In this document: piece by piece, positions 26,603-36,311 of the stretch
How the letters are laid out: each line of letters opens with the position of its first letter
How positions within the stretch are numbered: the stretch's first letter is position 1
Assembly (NCBI GenBank): GCA_002310995.1
Contig: DBYV01000001.1
Location: 1 to 57,511, forward strand
From: a bacterium UBP6_UBA1177
GTDB taxonomy: Bacteria; UBP6; UBA1177
Length of the DNA stretch: 57,511 bases
Reading direction: 5' to 3'
Notes under the pieces: generated by a model
Seen by the model: the letters and a program-made list of their open reading frames with translations, nothing else
Told to the model about the DNA's origin: nothing
Database searches by the model: none
Position numbers and translations under genes: made by a program

Positions 26603-27178
26603 TTAAAAATTCAATCCGAAAGAAGCGTAAGCACCGCCTTTTATCGGAGATACCGCCATGCTGCTCAGTTCAACAGTTTGGTTAGGAACAGGTTTTCTTA
26701 TACCCAGTAAAATTGAACCTGTAATCCATACAGGAAGTCCTGCGATGCTTGTTATAAGGCCGCCGAGCATCATTTTGGAATCATCTTTATACCAGCCGGT
26801 GTAATAAGTTATTCCACCTGCGACATCGGCTGCCAGACCGGTGACAAGCAAGGCTATTCCGGCTGTTTTATAGGGGCGGTAATAAAGAACAGGTTCATGA
26901 GTCAGAACTATGAAAGTCGGTTCTTTTTCCGGTTTTTCTTCAGGTGTGTCTGCCGGTTGTTCATCTGTCGAACTGCCGTTTTTCAGCCTTTCGATTTCGG
27001 TTTCGGCCTCGAAAGAGCATTTTCCGTTCGGAAACTTTTCAAGATATTTCTGCCACACTTCAATATCACGGGTTTTTCTTGCGTAATCGCATGCATTGTC
27101 GTCCTGCGAGTTTTCGTCTTCTGCAAAAAGGGTGAAAATCGCAAATAACAAAGCGGAAAACACGAAAAATCTTTTCAT
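26603..27178 (-). CDS. Exported membrane protein with WxxYLxxFPxGxC motif
   Basis: A 191-residue product with a signal peptide (about 1-19, cleavage after FA). A Cys-flanked helical motif follows (CDYA; WQKYLEKFPNGKCSFEAE), of a kind seen as a short module in secreted proteins of delta-proteobacteria. Then comes a Pro/Glu linker (about 72-90) and two or three hydrophobic segments (TAGIALLVTGLAADVAGG; LGGLITSIAGLPVWITGSIL) with Gly pairs. No function recognised. GAGGT precedes the ATG; it starts 87 bp downstream of radA and ends 23 bp before the U32 gene. Confidence 0.78.
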   Translation of the reverse strand: MKRFFVFSALLFAIFTLFAEDENSQDDNACDYARKTRDIEVWQKYLEKFPNGKCSFEAETEIERLKNGSSTDEQPADTPEEKPEKEPTFIVLTHEPVLYYRPYKTAGIALLVTGLAADVAGGITYYTGWYKDDSKMMLGGLITSIAGLPVWITGSILLGIRKPVPNQTVELSSMAVSPIKGGAYASFGLNF

Positions 27179-27265
27179 TTTTACCTCTATAAAAAACCAA
27201 TTTCTTCCCGAAAAACGAGCGATTTTAAGGAAAACATGGAAAAAGGCAAAAAAAGAGGGGGAAAA

Positions 27266-28657
27266 TTACCTGTCGAAAATATTTGTCGAAGCGATATGTT
27301 CCCTGATTTCGTCAATGTGGGAGATTCTGACAATTTCGGTTTTGCCTGGATATTTTTTCTCTTTGTTGCTGCGCTCTACCGGAGCAAAAATTTTGCTCAA
27401 ACCGAGTCTTGCCCCTTCTTTCAGCATGATTTCAAGGCCAGGAACTTCGCGCACTTCGCCGCCCAATCCGATTTCTCCGACAAACGCCCAGTCAACCGGG
27501 AGCGAAAGGTTTAAAACCGACGAGAAAAGCGAGGCCGCAAGAGGCAGATCAACACACGGAGTCTTGATTTTAAGGCCTCCGACAACATTCACGAAAATAT
27601 CGAAATTCGAGAAGTATATGTCGCATCTTTTTTCGAGAATCGCGCAGATCATGGCGAGTCTTCCGCTGTCGATCCCTGTTACGACGCGGCGCGGCTGCGG
27701 CAGATTCGAATTTGTGACGAGTGACTGGACTTCGATCAGAAACGGTCGGGTCCCTTCGAGAACAAGTGCTCTCGCCGAGCCTGAGATTGAGCCGATGTTG
27801 TCGGAAAGAAAGAACTGGCTCGGGTTTTCGACTTCGGTGAGTCCGTTCGATGTCATCGTGAAGATCCCGATTTCATCCGTAGCGCCGAAACGGTTTTTAG
27901 AGCAGCGCAGAACCCTGTATCCGAGCGATGGGTCGCCTTCGAAAATAAGCACCGAATCGACCATGTGTTCAAGCAGCATGGGGCCAGCGATCTCGCCGTT
28001 TTTGGTTACGTGGCCGACTACGAAAACCGTGATTCCCTTTCTTTTCGCCGTTTCGAGAAGTCTGACGGCGCACTCTTTGATCTGGCTCACGGAACCGGGA
28101 ATCCCCAGAACCGAGGGCGAATAGACCGATTGGATCGAATCACAGAAAAGTATGTCGAAATCCTCTTCCTCAAGTTTCGCGCGGAGTTTGTCGAGGTTGC
28201 TTTCGTTGGAAAGAAAAAGGTTTCCGCACCCTTTTTTGCCGGCGAGCCTTTCAAAGCGGATCTTGACCTGCGAAACGCTCTCTTCAGCCGAAAGATAGAG
28301 CACTTTGCACTGCTTCGAAAGTTCGAGCGCCGTCTGGAGCATAAGTGTCGATTTGCCGACTCCGGGATGACCGCTGATTAGGTTGTAACTTCCTTTTACA
28401 ACGCCGCCGCCCAGAATCCTGTCGAGCTCTTTATATCCGGTTTTCACCCTTTCGTTGTCAACGCTTTTGACCTCGGAAATGTGGGTATAGACCGCGTCGG
28501 GAGAAGTTGCAAAAAGCCTGTGGTTCTCTTCAGGAACGACAGTTTCATCCTTTTCTTCGAGAGTATTCCACTCTCCGCATTCTGGGCATCTACCCATCCA
28601 TTTCGGAGTTGTATAGGAGCAGTTCGTGCAGACGAAAGAAGTTCTTTTCTTTACCAT
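27266..28657 (-). CDS. radA: DNA repair / branch-migration ATPase RadA
   Basis: A 463-residue RadA (Sms). The N-terminal zinc finger has C10, C13, C24 and C27, the Walker A motif GHPGVGKST is at 96-104, and the RadA-specific KNRFG motif lies near 250. A C-terminal Lon-protease-like domain without catalytic dyad ends the protein. It promotes branch migration in recombinational repair in the cytoplasm. Length and architecture are standard. Confidence 0.96.
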   Translation of the reverse strand: MVKKRTSFVCTNCSYTTPKWMGRCPECGEWNTLEEKDETVVPEENHRLFATSPDAVYTHISEVKSVDNERVKTGYKELDRILGGGVVKGSYNLISGHPGVGKSTLMLQTALELSKQCKVLYLSAEESVSQVKIRFERLAGKKGCGNLFLSNESNLDKLRAKLEEEDFDILFCDSIQSVYSPSVLGIPGSVSQIKECAVRLLETAKRKGITVFVVGHVTKNGEIAGPMLLEHMVDSVLIFEGDPSLGYRVLRCSKNRFGATDEIGIFTMTSNGLTEVENPSQFFLSDNIGSISGSARALVLEGTRPFLIEVQSLVTNSNLPQPRRVVTGIDSGRLAMICAILEKRCDIYFSNFDIFVNVVGGLKIKTPCVDLPLAASLFSSVLNLSLPVDWAFVGEIGLGGEVREVPGLEIMLKEGARLGLSKIFAPVERSNKEKKYPGKTEIVRISHIDEIREHIASTNIFDR

Positions 28658-28692
28658 TTTGACCTCGGATTTTTAGTCTCAAAAAACGGCTG

Positions 28693-28720
28693 AGTATAGC
28701 AGAAAAAGAGTTCAAAACAA
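28693..28720 (-). promoter_or_regulatory. Promoter of radA
   Basis: Minus-strand TTGTTT (28715-28720), 16-bp spacer, TATACT (28693-28698), then CAGCCG and a T6 tract (28681-28686). The ATG is 36 bp downstream. Confidence 0.55.
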
Positions 28721-28769
28721 GAACTGTGGAATTGACAATATTTTGAGTGCAGTTGCCGATAAGGGAAGC

Positions 28770-31700
28770 TTATAAAAAATAGCGCTTGATGAAATCTTCT
28801 GTTTTTGAATAATCTTTTGTTTCCGAAATGTCGGGGTCAAGATAGAAAGCGTGCCAGATTGAAGCTTCTTCGGCTTTTTTTAAATACGATTTTATTTCTG
28901 AAATATCTGTGTTTTCAAGTAGTTTTAATAGCTCAAGCATTCTGTTCTGGTATGATGTAGGTAAACTTTTTACAAATTTTACTTTATCTGTTCCGGCAGA
29001 CTGCAACTCTGATAAAATCTTCTCTGCTGTTTCCGTAGAAGTTTCTGCAAGGCCGCATGAAAGCATGAATGCTTCACGGAGAGCCGAGAACTTCAGTTTT
29101 TCAAAATCACATGTCAAAGAGTCGGGGCCGAAAATTATGTATGGAGCATGCGCAATAACCGCTTTGCACGGCAGTTTACTTTCTTCATCCCACAAACCTT
29201 CCAGTTCGTCAAAGTTGCATGAAAGTTTAATATATTCAATAAGTTGAATTAAGATGCGGTGTTTGTTGTAGTTGAGCGGTTTAGCGTTTGTTTTTGTCTT
29301 GTTTGGTATCAGAGATGTGAATTTCACGAATTCGTTAAGAAATCCGTCTTTTTCATTGAAAACTGCAAATTCAAAAATTTTATCTTTTTCGAGGGCAAAT
29401 AAATTTGGGAAGTGATCAACTGGCTTGTCATCGTTTTCTCCAATAAAATCAAGCGATTTTCTGAGAAAGAGGTCAAAACTCTTTTTGTCACAGTTAAGTT
29501 CTGACAGACGTTTTAAAGGATAAGAAACTTTTTTGAAAACAGCATCGAACATAATTGATTCGAGCAAGATGTTTTCCTGATCTGTATCATTTTTTCCTTT
29601 TGCAGCAAGAGAATAGAGCAACTGTTTTTCAAAGTTGTCAGTAATAAAGGTATTTATAGCCTTTTCTGCCGTATCGAAGTTCTCTTGGGCGATATATTCG
29701 TGGATTTTTTCTATAGTTTTTTTCTTTTCCTGTGGAGAATCTTCAAAAAATTCAGCAGCTTCATCCATGTTTCCAGTCTCTGTCAGGATTTCAAACAGCA
29801 TCTCTTTAAGTTGGCTTTTTGATTGTTCATCGATTGATTCGGAAAGTTCTGTTTTTATTATTTTGATTGCTGTTTCATTATCACCGGATTCTTTTAAAAT
29901 CGTGATGTAACGTTCAAGAGATTTTTGATTTTTATCCATTTTGAAAAGCTCTTCCGCAATAGCAGAAGCCTTTTCCCAGTCTTTTTTTGCAATATGGATG
30001 TCGATAAGTTTTTCGCCCGAAACGATTTCTTTTTCTTTATCCCATTTTTTTTCATAAATAGGAATAAGAATTGAGTTGGCACCAATTTCTGTAAGAATCC
30101 TTTCATAAATTTTCAAGAAATCATCTAAATTTTCGTAATTAGTGAATTTGATGCGATTTCTGTATAAATCGATAAGTTTGTCTGAAGAAATATCATCGCC
30201 GGCAATAGCAATTGTTTCATCGATAAAACGGCATTTTTCCTTGTTGTCTTCTATTTTCTGCAGAACGATGTTTCTAATGAAAAGAAGAGTCTGGAAGTCT
30301 TTGTTTTTGATGTAGATGTGTTCCAGAATTTCTCTTATAATGTTGAAAGTCTGCTGATCCTTAACGGTTGTGAAGAGCTCTTCCAGATCATCTTGAAGAG
30401 TCGGATTTTCGCATCCCCTGAAGAATAAAGACCATATTTTCCGTTTGTTTTTGGGTCCGAAATTAAGATAATAGTCCAATATAATCGAAATTCCTTCAAA
30501 AAATCCAGCTTTTATATATTCTCCCACTAAGAACATCAAAGCGGTTTTCTTGGTTGTATTCTTGCTCAGAATCTCGATTGAAAAGTCTTTTTCAAGAAGC
30601 GAAAGAACGAACTGCTCTTTATCGTTATAAGAGGTTTCAGCTTTGTCGTATTTCCCTTCCTTATACAAAAAATAAAGCTCTTTCCAGAAGGAGGCACTTT
30701 CGCGTTTCAATATTTCATCTGTCATAAAAGATGAGTTGCTTTGTTTTATATATTCTATAAACAACTCAAAATTGTATTCGTTGTAATCAATAGAGGATTC
30801 TGTTTCAATATTGGTAAAATCTGCTTTGCCTTCAGACATCCTGAGATTTTCTTTTGCGGTAATATTGTCAGGATATAACTTTAGTATTTCAGAAAATGTT
30901 TCGTTTGCTTTTTTTGCCTTGCCTGTTTCTCTTAGAATCATAGCAAGTTTGGTAAGGTATGAGAGAGATATACGTGATTTTGCCGATTTAGTCATGTCTG
31001 CAATTTGAGAAACCACAAGATTTGATCCTGCTGCATCTTTTGTCTTTGCAAATATCTTTTCCAGGTAGAAAAGAGTCGGCAGGTGTTCAGGTTCTATTTC
31101 AAGAAGTTCTCTGAAACACTCAGTTGCACGGGTCAGGTCTCTGATGTTTTCGTAAAAAATTGTGCCGTTTTTGTAGTAGAGATTGGCAATTTCTGAAATA
31201 TCCTTTGAAATATCGATCTCTTTGAAGTTTACTTCGGTTAGTTTTTCCCAGTTTTTTGTTTTATAGTATATTTTTCCGAGTTTTTTTATTGCTACAAGAT
31301 TTTTAGGAGCAATATCAATGATTTGCAACAGATAACTTTCTGCTTTTCCGAGATCTTGAGTGCAGTTTAAGCAGCAGTCGGCAAGTTTTTCGAGTATTTT
31401 TATCTGTTCTGAGTCTTCGAAAGCACTTTTAAGTTCGTATTCAAGAAGTTCCATGTAGCGCTTATAGTTTTTCGCTGCAAATGATAGTTCTGCCAATGCT
31501 CTTGCTGCTTCGAACGAATAGCGTGCGGCGATGCTTTTTTCAAAGTATTCGACAGCTTTGGTGTGATCATTCAGTCTGTTTTTGAATATTTCTCCGGTTT
31601 TATAAAAGAATAATGCCTGGTTTGCGGTGTTGTTTTCTCTGTCGGCAAGCATTGAATAGAGCGAAGCCAGTTTATCCCAAGATCCGTTTTCTTCATATAT

Positions 31701-32738
31701 TGCAGCAGCTTTTGAAAGTGAAAACGTGCAGTTTATAGGATCTTCTTCTACTACGCTTCGGTATATTTCGGCAGCAAAATCAGGGAGCTCCAGCTTGTTT
31801 TCGTAAAGGTCTGCAAGGAGTTCCAAATACATTGTTTTTTCTGCGCCAACAGCTTTTTTTGATGACATTTTGTAAAATTTTCCGACAAGATGCCACTTTT
31901 TGTATTTGTAAAGAACAGGTGCGATTATGTTGAGAATGAAGACTGAATCGGTGTTTTCCGCGAGAGCTGAAACGGTTTCTTCGAGCTTTTCTTCAATGTT
32001 GTTTTTGTAGTAGTAGCAGAATTCTACAAATTTTACTGTCGTGAACGAAACTGAAAGCGAACTTTCGGTGACTTTTTTGGTAAAAGCGGCAACGTTTTCA
32101 GGTGAAATGCCGCTGTACTGCATGATGTAGAATTTCAGAATCTCGAAAATGAAGGGGTGGAGATCAGATTTTTCGAAAACTTCAAGCATTAAGGAGAAGG
32201 CTTTGCTGTAATTTCCCGATTTTTCGGCTTTGACAGCTTCAAAAAAGGATGCGCAAAGCGATTCTGTTGTTCCGGTGTCTGTGATTTCATGCGGAGCTTT
32301 GTCGTAAAACGAAAGTATGAGGTCGGCCACGGGATCGGATTCTGTCAGATTGTTTCTTATTTCAGCAATAAGATCTTCATCGGTATTGCCTGTTTTTATC
32401 AGAAGAAATATCAATAAATTCAGATAGTTTTCTTTGCTTATCGAAGAAGCCGCGCTTTTGAGCTTTTCAAAAAGTCCGTATTCGGAAGGATCAGAGAGAA
32501 GTATCGTGAAAAAAAGTTCCAGTTCATCTTTTCCTTCAATAGTTCTGAGGGCTTCGGCTGCCGATAGGGAAGTGAGAGCTGACGGAAAGAAGTTTTCTGG
32601 TAAATGCCCTGACAAAGTTTCAAGCGGTTTGAAAGTGCCGCGTTTTTCTTCGATTTCTTCAATTTTCGGCAGAATGTGCCTGAAATTCAAGTGCACATTT
32701 TCAAGAGTCGAATCGTTTGCAATTACGATCTTTTCCAT
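28770..32738 (-). CDS. Very large tetratricopeptide-repeat protein
   Basis: A 1322-residue protein with no signal peptide or membrane helix, built almost wholly of helical repeats of TPR type. Typical pieces are YFEKSIAARYSFEAARALAE, LLQIIDIAPKNLVAIKKLG and ECFRELLEIEPEHLPTLFYL, spaced 34-40 residues in the middle third (about 320-640) and more degenerate either side. It is likely a cytoplasmic protein-protein scaffold. Base composition looks more A+T-rich than in neighbouring genes. It begins with GGAGGG before the ATG, divergent from the RND exporter. Confidence 0.85.
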   Translation of the reverse strand: MEKIVIANDSTLENVHLNFRHILPKIEEIEEKRGTFKPLETLSGHLPENFFPSALTSLSAAEALRTIEGKDELELFFTILLSDPSEYGLFEKLKSAASSISKENYLNLLIFLLIKTGNTDEDLIAEIRNNLTESDPVADLILSFYDKAPHEITDTGTTESLCASFFEAVKAEKSGNYSKAFSLMLEVFEKSDLHPFIFEILKFYIMQYSGISPENVAAFTKKVTESSLSVSFTTVKFVEFCYYYKNNIEEKLEETVSALAENTDSVFILNIIAPVLYKYKKWHLVGKFYKMSSKKAVGAEKTMYLELLADLYENKLELPDFAAEIYRSVVEEDPINCTFSLSKAAAIYEENGSWDKLASLYSMLADRENNTANQALFFYKTGEIFKNRLNDHTKAVEYFEKSIAARYSFEAARALAELSFAAKNYKRYMELLEYELKSAFEDSEQIKILEKLADCCLNCTQDLGKAESYLLQIIDIAPKNLVAIKKLGKIYYKTKNWEKLTEVNFKEIDISKDISEIANLYYKNGTIFYENIRDLTRATECFRELLEIEPEHLPTLFYLEKIFAKTKDAAGSNLVVSQIADMTKSAKSRISLSYLTKLAMILRETGKAKKANETFSEILKLYPDNITAKENLRMSEGKADFTNIETESSIDYNEYNFELFIEYIKQSNSSFMTDEILKRESASFWKELYFLYKEGKYDKAETSYNDKEQFVLSLLEKDFSIEILSKNTTKKTALMFLVGEYIKAGFFEGISIILDYYLNFGPKNKRKIWSLFFRGCENPTLQDDLEELFTTVKDQQTFNIIREILEHIYIKNKDFQTLLFIRNIVLQKIEDNKEKCRFIDETIAIAGDDISSDKLIDLYRNRIKFTNYENLDDFLKIYERILTEIGANSILIPIYEKKWDKEKEIVSGEKLIDIHIAKKDWEKASAIAEELFKMDKNQKSLERYITILKESGDNETAIKIIKTELSESIDEQSKSQLKEMLFEILTETGNMDEAAEFFEDSPQEKKKTIEKIHEYIAQENFDTAEKAINTFITDNFEKQLLYSLAAKGKNDTDQENILLESIMFDAVFKKVSYPLKRLSELNCDKKSFDLFLRKSLDFIGENDDKPVDHFPNLFALEKDKIFEFAVFNEKDGFLNEFVKFTSLIPNKTKTNAKPLNYNKHRILIQLIEYIKLSCNFDELEGLWDEESKLPCKAVIAHAPYIIFGPDSLTCDFEKLKFSALREAFMLSCGLAETSTETAEKILSELQSAGTDKVKFVKSLPTSYQNRMLELLKLLENTDISEIKSYLKKAEEASIWHAFYLDPDISETKDYSKTEDFIKRYFL

Positions 32739-32878
32739 GAAACCCTCCGCATCTAATTTTATATTCGCCGCAAAATAATATTAAACTTCTTCAGTTATGC
32801 AAGATTTACTTGAATTTGTAACCGACCTTCGGTAAAAAGCGTCCGAAAGTGTTGTTGTTACTTTTTGCAGAGGTTTTT

Positions 32879-35116
32879 ATGAAAAATTTTGCTGATAAAC
32901 TTATAAAGTTCCGCGCTCTTATTATTGCTGTTTTCATCGTTGTTTCTTTAGTAATGGCAATCCCGCTCAAAGACAGCGAAGTTGATCCGGATGTTGAAAA
33001 TATGCTTCCTGACTATCTGAAGATTCACCTTAAAGAGCTGGAAGAAAAGTTCGGCGGAATGGAAATAGTTTTTGTCGTTGTAGAGGACAAAGATGTGCTC
33101 AGGCCGGCGGTTCTTGCTCAGATAAATGCGATAAGCGACGCTTTGAAGGAAATCAAGGATATTGAGAAAGTTAATTCTATTCCGATGGTTGACGATGATC
33201 CTTTTGCCGATGAAAAGCCGGCAGAGGGAACTCCTGAAGAGCTTGCCCAGCGCGAAGAACTCCGCAAAATGCTCAAAGGCAACGATATGGTTATGCGCAC
33301 TCTGATCAACGATGACTTTACTGCGGCAACAGTCCTTGTAAGAATGAAAAACAACGGTAAAGGTCTTGAAATAACAAGAGAAATCCGTGAAACAGTGGTA
33401 AAGGTCGAAGGCCCTGGAAAAGTTACTCTCGGCGGTCTTCCGGTTATAAAAGAGCATATTTCCGAAGATGTTCCGAAAGATATGGCGGTTTTCATGCCGC
33501 TCGGACTTTTGATTATGCTCGGAATCCTTTTCATCAGTTTCAAGCAGCTGCGCGGCGTTATTTTGCCGTTTTCTGTCGTAATCATGTCAATACTCGTTTC
33601 GATGGGGCTTGTTCCGCTTCTTGGCTGGAAAATGACAACTGTCACGATAATTCTACCGGTAATTCTGATTGCTATTGCCAACGGTTACGGTATCCATATT
33701 ATAAGCCGTTATCAGCTTCACAATATGGAGGCAAACGGCCAAAAAAGCGCGGAAGAACTTGCCAAGGCTGTTTTTTCCGACATGACGGTTCCTGTTATCC
33801 TCACCGGTGTCACGACAATTGCAGGAATGCTCTGCCTTATGACCCACACTGTCGTTCCTGCGGCGCAGCTCGGAATTCTTTCTTCAATCGGCATTGCTTT
33901 TGCGCTCATGGCTAGCATATTTTTTATTCCGGCTGTTCTTTCGATGATGAAAGTTCCAAAGCCTGTAATTAGTAAGGAAAATCGCCCGGCAACAGAAAAA
34001 CTCCTTATAAATGTTGCGGATTTTGTTTCAAAGCACCCGAAAGCTCTTTTGATTTCAAGCGTTGTATTGACAGTTGTCATGGCTTTCGGAATCCCGAAGA
34101 TCGTGGTCGATTCGAACCTTGCGAGCTACTATCCGAAAGGGCATCCGGCGCAGGTAGCATCTCAGCTTATCAACGATAACTTTGGCGGCTCGCAGATAAT
34201 AAGCGTAAATGTCAAAGCTGACATCAAAGATCCTCAAGTGCTTAAAAAAATTGATGAAGTCGAGCAGACAATAAACAAAAACCCGAATGTTGGAAATACT
34301 CTTTCAATCGCAAAACTTATAAAACTGGTCACGAAAGGTGCTTATCAGCCTGGCGAGAAAGGGTTCGGTGAAATTCCCGAAACCAAAAATGCGGTCGATT
34401 TCTTCCTTACGAAATACAACGAAATGGCCGATCCGGACGAGCTTACCAAACTGGTAAATCCCGACTTCACGCAGGCCCAGATCATCGTCCAGTTAAAAAG
34501 CGAAAGCAGCGAAACGATAAAAAAAGTGGTCATAGACACCCAGAAACTTATCGAAAACGAGCCGATTTTCTCAGAAATCACAGGGTCGGGCGTAATGTTC
34601 AAGGATCTCATCGACAGCGTTATTGACGGCCAGATTATATCGCTTCTTCTTTCGTTCATTTCGGTTTCCATTCTTGTCATGATCCTCTTCAAATCGATCG
34701 TTGCAGGAATAATCGCAGGTGTTCCGCTCGGAGTTTCGCTTGTCCTCATGTTCGGAGTTATGGGCTTCACCGGAGTCACGCTCGATATCGCTACGGCGCT
34801 TATTTCATCGATAGTTATCGGAGTAGGAGTTGACTACACAATACACTTTTTGTGGCGTTACAAAATCGAAATGCAGAAACACGGCGACACGACTGAAGCT
34901 GTTCGTCACACGCTCCAGACAACAGGCCGCGGAATCATTTTCAACGCCGTCAGCGTCATGGTCGGCTTTGTAATCCTGCTTATAAGTTCGTTCCTGCCGA
35001 TACGGTATTTCGGTGCGCTGATTGTTCTCAGTATTGCGGTATGTCTTGTCGGTTCGATGGTTCTTCTTCCTTCGATCTGTATAATTTTCAGACCCAAATT
35101 TCTTGAAAAGAAGTAA
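32879..35116 (+). CDS. RND-superfamily (MMPL/SSD-type) exporter
   Basis: A 745-residue inner-membrane protein with about 12 helices in two six-helix halves. Each half has one leading helix, a periplasmic loop of about 170-200 residues and five clustered helices. Seen are FMPLGLLIMLGILFISF, IAIANGYGIHIISRY and, in the second half, VIGVGVDYTIHFLWRY with the helix-embedded Asp usual for proton coupling. This compact form (MMPL/HpnN type) often moves lipids or hopanoids. No membrane-fusion partner is adjacent. The start is the ATG at 32879 behind AGAGGT; a longer open frame upstream lacks support. Confidence 0.91.
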   Translation: MKNFADKLIKFRALIIAVFIVVSLVMAIPLKDSEVDPDVENMLPDYLKIHLKELEEKFGGMEIVFVVVEDKDVLRPAVLAQINAISDALKEIKDIEKVNSIPMVDDDPFADEKPAEGTPEELAQREELRKMLKGNDMVMRTLINDDFTAATVLVRMKNNGKGLEITREIRETVVKVEGPGKVTLGGLPVIKEHISEDVPKDMAVFMPLGLLIMLGILFISFKQLRGVILPFSVVIMSILVSMGLVPLLGWKMTTVTIILPVILIAIANGYGIHIISRYQLHNMEANGQKSAEELAKAVFSDMTVPVILTGVTTIAGMLCLMTHTVVPAAQLGILSSIGIAFALMASIFFIPAVLSMMKVPKPVISKENRPATEKLLINVADFVSKHPKALLISSVVLTVVMAFGIPKIVVDSNLASYYPKGHPAQVASQLINDNFGGSQIISVNVKADIKDPQVLKKIDEVEQTINKNPNVGNTLSIAKLIKLVTKGAYQPGEKGFGEIPETKNAVDFFLTKYNEMADPDELTKLVNPDFTQAQIIVQLKSESSETIKKVVIDTQKLIENEPIFSEITGSGVMFKDLIDSVIDGQIISLLLSFISVSILVMILFKSIVAGIIAGVPLGVSLVLMFGVMGFTGVTLDIATALISSIVIGVGVDYTIHFLWRYKIEMQKHGDTTEAVRHTLQTTGRGIIFNAVSVMVGFVILLISSFLPIRYFGALIVLSIAVCLVGSMVLLPSICIIFRPKFLEKK

Positions 35117-35175
35117 ACGCGGATCAGAGTTAATTTTTTCTGGTATTTTTTTTACTAAATATTAGGATATTGCCC

Positions 35176-36297
35176 ATGTTTGTTGTTGGAACGCCTGTTT
35201 TTTATATCGCCCTTTTGTTTTTAGGGCTCTTTTTGATTCTGAAAAAATTTTTTAAAGGAACTGCATTTAAAGTTGTCGGTATAAATTTTATTGTTATTAT
35301 TTTTCTTGTCGCCCTCTTTGATTCGGTTGCGGCAATGCTTTTCAGCCACGCTGATCCTTTCAGAATTTCTGACAACTTCTATCATCACGGACTTAAGGCT
35401 ATGGCCAACGAAAAGACTTCGTGGAAAAGTGACGGGGTTTCTTTTTATCAGGTTTATACGAATTCCCTTGGTTTTCTTGACGAGATAAACCGCGAAGTTC
35501 CGATGAAAAAAAGCGGAAAGCGCATTCTCATTTTGGGTGACAGTTTTATGGAAGGTGTCGGTTATCCGTGGCATCAGACTGTTGCCGGCATAATTTCCGA
35601 CCGCTTCAAAAAGCAGGATGTCGAGGTTCTCAACGGGGCGGTTATAAGTTATTCGCCGAAAATATATTATCTCAAGCTCAAACATTTCCTCGAAATGGGA
35701 CTTGAAATTGATGAACTCTATGTTTTTATTGATATTTCCGACATTATAGACGAAGTTGTCTACGACTATTTTGTGCCGAAGGAATTTTCAGAGTCCGAGC
35801 TGAAATGGCAAGAGCTGGACAATTTTTTCATAAAAGGTTCCTACATTTACAGAAGCACGAAAACAGACTATTTTGCGATGCAGCAGAATCCTTACAACGA
35901 AAACAGTCCGTTTTGGGGCGGTCTCACGAATTTTTACGACCTGAAACCGAGGTGGACTTTTGACGAGAATGCAATGAAGCTTTACGGCGAAAAGGGTATC
36001 GCTTCCGCAAAAAAGCACATTGACCTGATCCGAAAAATATGTGAAGAAAGAGGGATAAAACTCCATATCGGCGTATGGCCGTGGGAAATTCAGGCTAAAA
36101 ATAAAAACGGCAGAATGCAGTATGATCTCTGGAAAGAGTATACTGATAAGTATCGTATTGATTTTATTTCGCTTTTTGATACTTTCGAAGCGATGTCTGA
36201 TGACGAAATTTCTTCTATTTTCATAAGAAGCGACATCCACTGGAATGATAAAGGGAACGCAATTGTTGCGGATTATATCTGGCAGCATATTAAATAA
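35176..36297 (+). CDS. Membrane-anchored SGNH/GDSL-type hydrolase
   Basis: A 373-residue protein with two N-terminal membrane helices (about 5-25 and 35-58), then an SGNH hydrolase-like domain. The nucleophile motif ILILGDSFMEGVG lies near residue 118, and SDIHWNDKGNAIVADY near the C-terminus supplies the Asp and His of the triad. Such enzymes remove acetyl or acyl groups from glycans or lipids at the envelope. The ATG at 35176 has AGGA 9 bp upstream and is preferred to a TTG two codons earlier. It follows the RND exporter by 59 bp. Confidence 0.84.
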   Translation: MFVVGTPVFYIALLFLGLFLILKKFFKGTAFKVVGINFIVIIFLVALFDSVAAMLFSHADPFRISDNFYHHGLKAMANEKTSWKSDGVSFYQVYTNSLGFLDEINREVPMKKSGKRILILGDSFMEGVGYPWHQTVAGIISDRFKKQDVEVLNGAVISYSPKIYYLKLKHFLEMGLEIDELYVFIDISDIIDEVVYDYFVPKEFSESELKWQELDNFFIKGSYIYRSTKTDYFAMQQNPYNENSPFWGGLTNFYDLKPRWTFDENAMKLYGEKGIASAKKHIDLIRKICEERGIKLHIGVWPWEIQAKNKNGRMQYDLWKEYTDKYRIDFISLFDTFEAMSDDEISSIFIRSDIHWNDKGNAIVADYIWQHIK

Positions 36298-36311
36298 TTC
36301 AGGGGGGAAAA

